A DNA stretch of 64,000 nucleotides, taken from assembly GCF_003026365.1 (NCBI RefSeq), contig NZ_PYOM01000007.1, positions 62,001 through 126,000 of the forward strand, read 5' to 3'. Below are positions 57,369-64,000 of this stretch, in pieces; positions within the stretch are counted from its first letter, which is position 1, and the number at the start of each line of letters is the position of its first letter. The position numbers were made by a program, and so were the translations under genes. A model generated the notes under the pieces. That model had not been told where the DNA came from and did not search any database. It was given only the letters and a program-made list of their open reading frames with translations. The DNA is from Photobacterium angustum. GTDB lineage: Bacteria > Pseudomonadota > Gammaproteobacteria > Enterobacterales > Vibrionaceae.

Positions 57369-57842
57369 TGAGTATCCTGTTTTTATACGTTTTTCTTATA
57401 CAGATATAAAAAGAGTGAGCCACATAAATTAATGATAGAAAAATTTGATAATCTAAAATTATTATCAGTAATTAAATATAAAATTTGTTAAGTAATTTAT
57501 TAATTTAAAAAGTATCTTGCTTTAGATTGTGCGTACATTATTGAACTTTATTGTAATGATATATAAATACAACTTTAGGTAATCCATAACCAAAAATTAT
57601 ACTTTATATTTTTATCTTTTTTATTAATAAGAAACGCATTTTCTGATATTTAATTTCTTAAATGATCGATTTTATAGCATAATATTCGTAATTGGATGAT
57701 AAGGTGGATTGCTAAAAAGTAGAAATTCGTTTTAAGGTGAGGTTGCTAAGGTTTTTTAATAAACTTTAAAAAACAAGGTTATTAGTAATGATATTTTTCA
57801 ACCATATATAATTAGCCGACACTACGCCGGCTTTTAAATGCA
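57369..57842. other. Intergenic region with repeat copy 2
   Basis: About 470 nt upstream of the acyltransferase gene, without a supportable ORF. It contains repeat copy 2 and a short hairpin AGCCG/CGGCT (57814-57832). Confidence 0.55.
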
Positions 57843-57844
57843 TT
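57548..57844. repeat. Direct repeat copy 2 (blocks A and B)
   Basis: Block A (about 57548-57634) and block B (about 57733-57844) match copy 1 at 55806-56064. The spacer between A and B is longer here by roughly 85 nt. Confidence 0.7.
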
Positions 57845-58348
57845 ATTCAAAAAACGCTGGGTGATAGCTTACTTCACCTGTCGGAATTGAACCTTTAACA
57901 GGCAGGACTAAGAAGTATTCAGCTGGCACACCTGTAAGGGTTAACTCTGGTTGGGCTTTAAAGCCAAATCGGCCATAATATTCAGGCTCACCTAATAGTA
58001 CGAATCCCTCTGTACCATGTTCTTTTAACTGGGCTAATCCTTCTCTAATTAACGCTTTGCCAATCCCTTTTCCTTGTTGTTCTGGCAATACTGATACAGG
58101 TGCTAAACCGTACCAGTTTGTAGCTTCACCATTGATCAGTACTGGGTAAAAGCGATATGACCAATAACTTGATTGTTTACTTCTGCGACTAACGACAGTG
58201 TTAAGGCGTTAGCATCTCGTAGGCGGTTAACGATTAAGTGCTCGGTTGGTTCTGAGCCCGGTTCATGATGAGGATGATCTTTAAATGCACTGTAAGTTAG
58301 CGTTTCAATCACAGTAATGTCTGAATCTTTTTCTACTCGAATGATCAT
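57843..58348 (-). pseudogene. GNAT-family N-acetyltransferase (YhbS-like), frameshifted
   Basis: The first frame (from ATG 58348) encodes MIIRVEKDSDITVIETLTYS... and stops after GHIAFTQY near 58136. A second frame continues as LINGEATNWYGLAPVSVLPE and then QQGKGIGKALIREG (acetyl-CoA pyrophosphate loop, Q-x-x-G-x-G/A) to the stop at 57843. Adding one C to the CCC run (GGG 58144-58146 on the plus strand) gives an uninterrupted protein of about 168 aa with all GNAT motifs. The gene starts 2 nt after the stop of the MerR-methyltransferase gene and would be its operon partner. It is a true pseudogene or a sequencing error. Confidence 0.85.
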
Positions 58349-58350
58349 GT

Positions 58351-59523
58351 TTAACCTTTTTTCTTTAATACAAATAATTGATAGCTGTATTGATCTAAAT
58401 AGTGCTCATGAATATGGATTTCGTTCTTAATATCTTTAATGGCATTGGACGTGAAATGTTGATTATCCAATTGAGCGATCTTGTTTTGTAATGGTGCTAG
58501 GTAGTTTGTCCATGACTGATCACTTTGGGTAAAGTGTTTAATCACTTCAAAACCTGCTTGCTGCATTTGTTTGACTCGTTGTTTGCTGGTGGTCATATCT
58601 GGATAGTTTTGCTGCCAGAAATCGACTACTTCTTGGCTTGGATTATCGGCTAACCAAACCAAGTCACTGATAACCAAATAGCCATGAGCCTTAATAAATG
58701 GTTTCCATTGTTTAAGTGCTTGCTCAACCCCCATGATGTAAGCACTGCCTTCAGCCCACAGCACATCAAAACGTTGTTCTTCAAAAGGCATTGTGGTCAT
58801 ACTGGCGCAAACAGAAGTGATGCGATGTTTAAGCCCGTTTTCAATAGCTGCTTCGTTTAAACAACTTAAGTTATATTCATCGTTATCTAACGCAGTGATA
58901 TGAAAATCGCCATGTTTAGCTAATAAGGTAGTAACAACACCTTTACCACAGCCGATATCTAATACTTCACCAGATTTAATGGGTAATATTTCGAGTGCTT
59001 TTAGTGAGTCATCATCACAACTAGGGCTAAGTCGTTCTAAATCATCAAAGATCGCTTCAAAGTCTGCCATGTATTGCTCATGTTCGTTCATATCTTTCGA
59101 CAGCCATTTTAATCGTAAGGCTTGTTTTTCACTGAAACCTTGCTTCATTAGCCATTCTAAGTGAGCCGAGGGTGCTGCTGATTCCATTGATTGATGCCAT
59201 TCTTTCATCGAATTCATACCCAGCATGGCAGAAAGCAAATCACGGGCTTTCTGCTTTTGGATGATTTCTTCATCAAGAATATTTAGCCGTTGCAGTAGCA
59301 GATCTCGATCGATTTTGGCCTCTAAACAGGCTTGGCATTCTTTTAATGAAAGCCCGCCTGCTTGCAGCTGCTGTAACAGTTTTACCCGTTGTACATCGTT
59401 GTCGGTATAGCCACGATAACCGTTGCTTAAGCGTGTGCCAGTGATCAGTTTAAGTTTTTCGTAATAGAGTAATGTGGAACGACTTAATCCCACTTTTTGC
59501 GCTAATTCTGAAATAAGGTACAT
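58351..59523 (-). CDS. MerR-family regulator fused to SAM-dependent methyltransferase (390 aa)
   Basis: Residues 1-70 are a MerR winged HTH (LISELAQKVGLSRSTLLYYEKL, NGYRGYTDNDVQRV). A coiled-coil dimerisation helix runs to about 110. After a linker, residues 180-390 form a class I methyltransferase with the SAM motif VLDIGCGKG (187-195), ALDNDEYNLSCL and a motif near DVLWAEGSAYIMG. The effector-binding domain of MerR is thus replaced by an enzyme. It could sense or modify a small molecule such as a toxin; no metal-binding Cys pattern is present. The C-terminal half is conserved as a unit in related bacteria, which argues against a chance fusion; this is from memory only. Confidence 0.88.
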   Translation of the reverse strand: MYLISELAQKVGLSRSTLLYYEKLKLITGTRLSNGYRGYTDNDVQRVKLLQQLQAGGLSLKECQACLEAKIDRDLLLQRLNILDEEIIQKQKARDLLSAMLGMNSMKEWHQSMESAAPSAHLEWLMKQGFSEKQALRLKWLSKDMNEHEQYMADFEAIFDDLERLSPSCDDDSLKALEILPIKSGEVLDIGCGKGVVTTLLAKHGDFHITALDNDEYNLSCLNEAAIENGLKHRITSVCASMTTMPFEEQRFDVLWAEGSAYIMGVEQALKQWKPFIKAHGYLVISDLVWLADNPSQEVVDFWQQNYPDMTTSKQRVKQMQQAGFEVIKHFTQSDQSWTNYLAPLQNKIAQLDNQHFTSNAIKDIKNEIHIHEHYLDQYSYQLFVLKKKG

Positions 59524-59597
59524 GGCAGCTTTCCCCTTTATTGATAGGCGAACTATAAACTATGAAGCTTTAGACAGGTCAAGGGTTTTGAGATACA

Positions 59598-59624
59598 AAA
59601 AAGCCGACATCACGTCGGCTTTTT
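59598..59624. terminator. Bidirectional terminator
   Basis: AAAAAGCCGAC (59598-59608) and GTCGGCTTTTT (59614-59624) form an 11-bp perfect stem with a 5-nt loop. It ends the DUF1275 gene on the minus strand. Confidence 0.92.
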
Positions 59625-59647
59625 CGTTTTATTGGTTACTGTAACTA

Positions 59648-60301
59648 TTAATCATCTGCAATTTCATGGGTCCAGAACAAAATTACTGTCGCAATTAAGC
59701 TTAAGGTTATTGGGACAAGTAACGCATACCTAAAGGAGTAATCCATCACTTGTGTTCCTGCAATGGCGCCAACAAAAATAGATAACCATAAGCAGAAGTG
59801 GTGAAAAAATGTACTGCGATCGCCTTCACCCATAAGTAGCATGGCAATAGAACGCCCAGTATTAACTAAAAAACCCGTTACGTAGGTTAGCGCGGTTGAT
59901 TTTTCAATGGTTAACCGCAGTGCGATATTTTGAATACCCATAGCAAAGCTTAAGAAGAAATTTGTCACAATCGGCTTAGCAATAGGCTCAACAAACAATG
60001 TTGCTGATAGCACTAATGTGACTAGCGCCATGATCATACTGCGATAAAAAGGTTTATTAGCAATCGCGATAGCTTCACCGACGGCAGCACCTAAAACAAA
60101 TAATACAATAACCCCAATGTAGTGCCACGCTTGTGGTGTATTGCCTGATGTTAACAATATTCCCACATGGGTTGTGTTACCACTCATAAAAGAGATAAAT
60201 AGGCCATTTTTTAGATGGATAAAGCCAATGGCATCAACAATACCTGCAATAAAAAGGAGATAGAAAGGCATAGTTGAGTGAAGGTGTTTTTTCTTAATCA
60301 T
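59648..60301 (-). CDS. YoaK/DUF1275-family membrane protein (217 aa)
   Basis: Six hydrophobic helices. The DUF1275 opening AGIVDAIGFIHLKNGLFISFMSGNTTHVGILL is typical (G-x-V-D-A-x-G-F, MSGNTT), and the second-half helices follow the same order (IALRLTIEKSTALTYVTGFL). The function of the family is not established; some members are induced by stress. Its start lies about 290 nt from the hyfA start on the opposite strand, so the sigma-54 control region lies between the two genes. Confidence 0.9.
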   Translation of the reverse strand: MIKKKHLHSTMPFYLLFIAGIVDAIGFIHLKNGLFISFMSGNTTHVGILLTSGNTPQAWHYIGVIVLFVLGAAVGEAIAIANKPFYRSMIMALVTLVLSATLFVEPIAKPIVTNFFLSFAMGIQNIALRLTIEKSTALTYVTGFLVNTGRSIAMLLMGEGDRSTFFHHFCLWLSIFVGAIAGTQVMDYSFRYALLVPITLSLIATVILFWTHEIADD

Positions 60302-60386
60302 TTGTCATATTCATAAAGTAGGGTGGTCAATATCCATCTCGTGAAACTCAATTATAAAACAGTTCCTTCTTGTTCGTCGTTTTGTG

Positions 60387-60427
60387 TCGACACTACTGTC
60401 GAAATAAGGTGTCGACAGTAGTGTCGA
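60387..60427. promoter_or_regulatory. Pair of dyad operator sites, perfect inverted repeat
   Basis: TCGACACTACTGTCGA (60387-60402) and TCGACAGTAGTGTCGA (60412-60427) are exact reverse complements. Each is itself a dyad TCGACA-N4-TGTCGA, and both are preceded by GTG. Centre spacing is 25 nt. They lie about 115-155 nt upstream of the sigma-54 promoter at 60542, a normal distance for enhancer-binding-protein sites. They probably bind an FhlA/HyfR-type activator; the identity is inferred. Confidence 0.75.
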
Positions 60428-60541
60428 TGAGCGATCATCCTATGCTTATTTACTTTTGTTAGTGATAAAAAGTGAAGAGTAGGAGAGCGCGCTAAGTATA
60501 AGTGAATGATCTTTAGCTAATAAAACACAAGAATACCTTAT

Positions 60542-60557
60542 TGGTATGATTATTGCT
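60542..60557 (+). promoter_or_regulatory. Sigma-54 promoter of the hyf operon
   Basis: TGGTATGATTATTGCT has the -24 GG and -12 GC exactly 10 nt apart and matches TGGCAC-N5-TTGCW with two changes. Transcription would start near 60568, about 25 nt before the hyfA ATG. Confidence 0.78.
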
Positions 60558-60592
60558 TTTTGTGATGCTTTTTGCAATTAACTGGAAAGATC

Positions 60593-61207
60593 ATGAAAAG
60601 CTTTGTTGTTGCAGATCCCGACAAATGTATCGGTTGTGGTACCTGCATGGCAGCGTGCTCCGAAGAACATAAAAAAGTCGGACTGCAAAGTCATCCTCGT
60701 CTGACCGTGGTTAAGCATGACAATGCTACGGCACCTGTGATGTGTCGTCACTGTGAAGACGCGCCTTGTGCTGCTGTATGTCCGGTACAAGCTATTTCGA
60801 AACAAGCAGATCGTGTTGTTCTTAACGAGTCGCTTTGTGTTGGTTGTACATTATGTGCAGTCGCGTGTCCGTTTGGTGCTATCGCTTTTGATGGTAGTCG
60901 ACCAATCGCGATGGCAAACAGTTACGATACCTATATCCCTTCTACTCCTCGTTCTAGTAACCCATCAACGTCAATCCCTAGCACTTTTGGTCAAGATATT
61001 TTGGCATGGGAGCCGGGCGTTAAAAGTATCGCTGTGAAATGTGATTTATGTGGCTTTCGTGAACAAGGACCAGCCTGTGCTGAGGTATGCCCAACAGATG
61101 CTATTGTCATTGTTCAGCCTGATGCAATGCAGGAAGCAGCAAAGATAAAGCGCATGGTGGCAGCTTCTGATGTTTCTAAACTGAATTGGGAGCCTAAAGG
61201 GTCATGA
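60593..61207 (+). CDS. hyfA: Hydrogenase-4 component A, ferredoxin-like electron-transfer subunit
   Basis: The 204-aa protein carries sixteen cysteines in four [4Fe-4S] sets: C12/15/18/22, C51/54/59/63, C82/85/88/92 and C150/153/162/166. It follows E. coli HyfA closely in order (MKSFVVADPDKCIGCGTC, HCEDAPCAAVCPV, VGCTLCAVACPFGAI, AVKCDLC...GPACAEVCP). It would pass electrons from formate dehydrogenase to the hydrogenase module on the cytoplasmic face. ATG 60593 is preceded by GGAAAG. Its stop overlaps the start of hyfB (ATGA), as expected for a coupled operon. Confidence 0.93.
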   Translation: MKSFVVADPDKCIGCGTCMAACSEEHKKVGLQSHPRLTVVKHDNATAPVMCRHCEDAPCAAVCPVQAISKQADRVVLNESLCVGCTLCAVACPFGAIAFDGSRPIAMANSYDTYIPSTPRSSNPSTSIPSTFGQDILAWEPGVKSIAVKCDLCGFREQGPACAEVCPTDAIVIVQPDAMQEAAKIKRMVAASDVSKLNWEPKGS

Positions 61208-63231
61208 GTTCACTCAACTATTTGTTTTTATCTGTTTTGTTGTATGTTATCGGGGCTTTTATCTCCTTAACACTACACAAGCAAGAACGTCTAGCAACAA
61301 AACTTTCCGGCATTCTCTGTGCTATGGGCGGATTAACTGGACTGGCATCGTCCATACCAACATTGTTGGATGGTCAGGTTATTTCTTATCAGATAGCAAG
61401 TCCATTTAGCTTTGCTGACTGTATTATTCGAATTGATGCATTATCTGCGTTTATGGTTTTTGTGATTTCGTTACTTGTTATCGCAAGCGCTATTTATTCA
61501 CTCTCTTACATGAAGGAATACGAAGGAAAAGGTGCATGGGCAATGGGATTCTTTATGAATATCTTTATTGCCTCTATGGTTGCCCTCGTCGTTTCAGACA
61601 ATGCATTTTATTTTATTGTCTTTTTTGAAATGATGTCGTTAGCATCTTATTTTTTGGTTATTTCAGAGCAAAACGATAAATCAATAAATGCCGGTTTACA
61701 GTATTTCTTAATTGCACACGCAGGTTCGGTGTTGATTATGATTGCTTTCTTTATCCTGTATAGCCAATGTGGCAGTTTAAACTTTCAGGATTTTAAATCA
61801 GCAAACTTATCTCAAACACAAGCATCAGTTGTTTTTCTATTAGCTTTTTTTGGTTTTGGAGCCAAGGCGGGCATGATCACTCTTCATGGGTGGCTGCCAC
61901 AAGCTCACCCTGCCGCACCTTCAAATGCATCTTCGTTAATGTCTGGTGTCATGGTGAAGATAGGTATTTTTGGGATAATCAAAGTCGGTATCGATTTTCT
62001 AGGGGCTGATACGGCTTGGTGGGGATACCTTGTTCTTGCCTTTGGCTGTGTATCATCTGTTCTTGGTGTGATGTATGCACTGGCTGAACATGACATTAAA
62101 CGATTATTGGCTTATCACACCGTTGAAAATGTGGGCATTATTCTAATGGGTGTTGGTATTGGTATGGTTGGCATTGCAACGAACCATCCTGTTATCGCAA
62201 CATTAGGTCTACTCGGTGGTTTATACCATTTATTAAATCACGCTGTATTTAAAGGGTTATTGTTCTTAGGTGCAGGCTCCGTTATTTTCCGTGTTCATAC
62301 TAAAGATATGGAAAAAATGGGAGGCTTGGCGAAAGTGATGCCTTATACCGCTATTGCTTTTCTTATCGGTACGATGGCTATTTCTGCGTTACCGCCTTTA
62401 AATGGCTTCGTTAGTGAATGGTTTATCTATCAGTCTCTTCTTTCCATGAGTAAAGAAGGCAATTTCTTAATGACAATTGCTGGGCCTATTGCCGTTGTAA
62501 TGCTGGCATTAACGGGTGCATTAGCTTGCATGTGTTTTGTTAAAGTGTATGGAATTTGTTTTGGCGGTGCGCCACGTAGTGAAAGTGCGGCAAAAGCAAC
62601 AGAAGTACCTTGGCCAATGGTGGCTGCTACAGCAGGGCTTGCTGGAGTTTGTATTGCACTTGGCGTTGGCTCGCCATGGGTTGCACCTATTATCTCTCAT
62701 GTTGCATCAAGCTTAACATCTGCAGAATCAGTGACGGTTACGCAAGGTATCGCGTTAATTCCTGATAACGCTTCACAAGCTATTCTTTCTACGCCTGTAA
62801 TCGCATTAACATTAATTGGATTACTGATTGTACCTTTATTAATTCTTGCCATTTTCAAAGGTAAAAAGTTACAACGTCGCCATTCCGGCGATCCATGGGC
62901 ATGTGGTTATGCTTATGAAGATCGAATGATGGTTTCTGCTGGTGGCTTCACTCAACCACTTCGTGAAATGTTTGCCCCGTTATACCGCATTCGTCAACAG
63001 CTAGATCCTAGTAGGCTAATGGTTTCAATCCTAAAAGGAACGACTTCTACTGCCGCCAATATTGAACCTTTCTTTGATAACAAAGTTGTTTTACCGATTG
63101 CACGAGGTGTACAGCGTGTAGGTAGAGTTGTTCAGTGGCTTCAGTATGGTGATTTCCGTACTTACTGTCTGTACATGGTTATCGCATTAGTGGTGCTGTT
63201 ATTTATTCCCGTTGATTTAGGAGCGAAGTAA
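61204..63231 (+). CDS. hyfB: Hydrogenase-4 component B, proton-translocating membrane subunit
   Basis: This 675-aa protein is a NuoL/Mrp-antiporter-type membrane subunit with about fifteen helices. Its length matches E. coli HyfB (672). Recognisable blocks: FFEMMSLASYFLV, the HGWLPQAHPAAPSNASSLMSGVMVKIG segment with the conserved Lys/His proton-path residues, LLAYHTVENVGIILMG, and LYHLLNHAVFKGLLFL. It is likely part of an energy-conserving formate hydrogenlyase. Its start overlaps hyfA by 4 nt and its stop overlaps hyfC (TAATG). Confidence 0.94.
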   Translation: MSSLNYLFLSVLLYVIGAFISLTLHKQERLATKLSGILCAMGGLTGLASSIPTLLDGQVISYQIASPFSFADCIIRIDALSAFMVFVISLLVIASAIYSLSYMKEYEGKGAWAMGFFMNIFIASMVALVVSDNAFYFIVFFEMMSLASYFLVISEQNDKSINAGLQYFLIAHAGSVLIMIAFFILYSQCGSLNFQDFKSANLSQTQASVVFLLAFFGFGAKAGMITLHGWLPQAHPAAPSNASSLMSGVMVKIGIFGIIKVGIDFLGADTAWWGYLVLAFGCVSSVLGVMYALAEHDIKRLLAYHTVENVGIILMGVGIGMVGIATNHPVIATLGLLGGLYHLLNHAVFKGLLFLGAGSVIFRVHTKDMEKMGGLAKVMPYTAIAFLIGTMAISALPPLNGFVSEWFIYQSLLSMSKEGNFLMTIAGPIAVVMLALTGALACMCFVKVYGICFGGAPRSESAAKATEVPWPMVAATAGLAGVCIALGVGSPWVAPIISHVASSLTSAESVTVTQGIALIPDNASQAILSTPVIALTLIGLLIVPLLILAIFKGKKLQRRHSGDPWACGYAYEDRMMVSAGGFTQPLREMFAPLYRIRQQLDPSRLMVSILKGTTSTAANIEPFFDNKVVLPIARGVQRVGRVVQWLQYGDFRTYCLYMVIALVVLLFIPVDLGAK

Positions 63232-64000
63232 TGCCTGTACTAGAGATGCCAAGTGCTAGCATGATTGCATTAGCTTTAACTCAAGCTTTGTTAATGGTGC
63301 TACTCGCGCCATTAGTAACCGGCTTTTCTCGAGTTATAAGAGCGAAAATGCATTCTCGCCAAGGCCCTGGCTTACTACAAGATTATCGCGATATCATCAA
63401 ATTACTCCGTCGCCAAGAAGTTGCACCAGCAACTGCGGGCATTATATTTTTTATTATGCCCGTCGTACTAATGATCACAATGCTGTTGATTGGTATGGCT
63501 TTACCAACGGTAACGAATGAATCACCTTTTCCTATTGCAGGAGATGTGATTACCGATATTTATTTGTTCGCGATTTTTCGCTTCTTCTTTTCTTTATCTG
63601 GTTTAGATTCAGGCAGTATGTTTGCTGGTGTTGGTTCAAGTCGTGAATTAACGCTAGGGGTATTGGTTGAGCCTATTTTGATGCTTTCGATTTTTACAAT
63701 GGCATTAATTGCAGGTACTTCGGATTTAGGTCTAATTAGCTCGCATATGGCAACACAGCCATGGGTTGCTCCAGGTGCAACGGTACTGGCAGGTATTGCT
63801 TGTGCATTTGTTGTTTTCATTGAAATGGGAAAACTTCCATTTGACTGTGCTGAAGCTGAGCAAGAGTTACAAGAAGGTCCTGTAACAGAGTATGCAGGTT
63901 CTGGTTTGGCGATGGTTAAATTAGGATTAGGGCTAAAACAACTGGTCGTTGCTCAATTATTTATCGCTATTTTTATTCCATTTGGTAAAGCGACAGAGCT
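63231..64000 (+). CDS. hyfC: Hydrogenase-4 component C, NuoH-like membrane subunit, 3' end outside window
   Basis: Translation from ATG 63231 gives MPVLEMPSASMIALALTQAL and continues open to the window end (256 residues visible). Typical NuoH/HyfC blocks: RAKMHSRQGPGLLQDYRDI, GSSRELTLGVLVEPIL, and MGKLPFDCAEAEQELQEGP with the acidic quinone-site-like loop. This subunit anchors the hydrogenase arm to the membrane and contributes to proton transfer. The start is set by the one-base overlap with the hyfB stop. Further hyf genes should follow beyond the window. Confidence 0.92.
   Translation, partial: MPVLEMPSASMIALALTQALLMVLLAPLVTGFSRVIRAKMHSRQGPGLLQDYRDIIKLLRRQEVAPATAGIIFFIMPVVLMITMLLIGMALPTVTNESPFPIAGDVITDIYLFAIFRFFFSLSGLDSGSMFAGVGSSRELTLGVLVEPILMLSIFTMALIAGTSDLGLISSHMATQPWVAPGATVLAGIACAFVVFIEMGKLPFDCAEAEQELQEGPVTEYAGSGLAMVKLGLGLKQLVVAQLFIAIFIPFGKATE

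Noticed and set aside
55659-57842. Insertion sequence around the acyltransferase gene
   Set aside because: No transposase, no terminal inverted repeats and no target duplication found. The repeats are diverged and hundreds of bases long, so I report them only as direct repeats.

Overview
The window looks like a chromosomal segment of an AT-rich marine gammaproteobacterium, most likely Vibrionaceae and perhaps Photobacterium. This is inferred from family content (YjdM, DUF2256, MAPEG, an OYE-FMN_bind-fumarate reductase fusion with ApbE, a hydrogenase-4/formate hydrogenlyase operon) and from base composition. No rRNA, tRNA, CRISPR array or insertion sequence was recognised. Several strong Rho-independent terminators divide the window into transcription units.

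Region 1 (1-28094) is one co-oriented cluster of secreted or surface proteins. It holds two giant paralogous GEVED/lectin-like/propeller proteins (the first cut by the window edge, the second 3020 aa), a 158-aa DUF11-type protein, a 1120-aa DUF11 protein, a 2213-aa protein with a predicted outer-membrane barrel, an OmpA-type lipoprotein, and a 925-aa DUF11 protein. A near-perfect hairpin closes the cluster. Three members share one N-terminal module, and five end in a similar DUF11-like terminal domain. The simplest reading is an uncharacterised surface-assembly or adhesin system: exported filamentous subunits plus a barrel and a peptidoglycan anchor. That reading is inference.

Region 2 (28100-39350) holds a Sel1-repeat lipoprotein, a small lipoprotein, a divergent SelB-like elongation factor, a short LRR protein and YjdM. 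It also has an operon of an SDR, a tandem cupin and an amine oxidase with a divergent GcvA-type LysR regulator, a DUF2256 micro-protein and a RluA-type pseudouridine synthase with a coiled-coil insert.

Region 3 (39350-46520) is accessory in character. It contains a small orphan, a Cry-like (delta-endotoxin domain I) protein with a twin-arginine-like signal peptide, a MAPEG protein, MsrA, an HPF-like protein, an Ala/Thr/Pro-rich secreted protein, an ABC-like ATPase, and a small membrane-protein gene split by a one-base homopolymer change.

Region 4 (46590-54920) is redox metabolism. It has LysR with a divergent NAD(P)-binding oxidoreductase, a membrane protein, a three-domain NADH:fumarate/acrylate-type reductase followed through a terminator-like hairpin by its flavinyltransferase ApbE, and a Gfo/Idh/MocA oxidoreductase.

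Region 5 (54930-60300) is on the minus strand: a lipoprotein, an acyltransferase-3 protein flanked by imperfect direct repeats, a frameshifted GNAT gene, a MerR-methyltransferase fusion and a DUF1275 membrane protein.

Region 6 (60380-64000) is the start of a hydrogenase-4 operon (hyfA, hyfB and 5' hyfC). A readable sigma-54 promoter and a perfect inverted pair of dyad sites upstream imply control by an FhlA/HyfR-type enhancer-binding protein.
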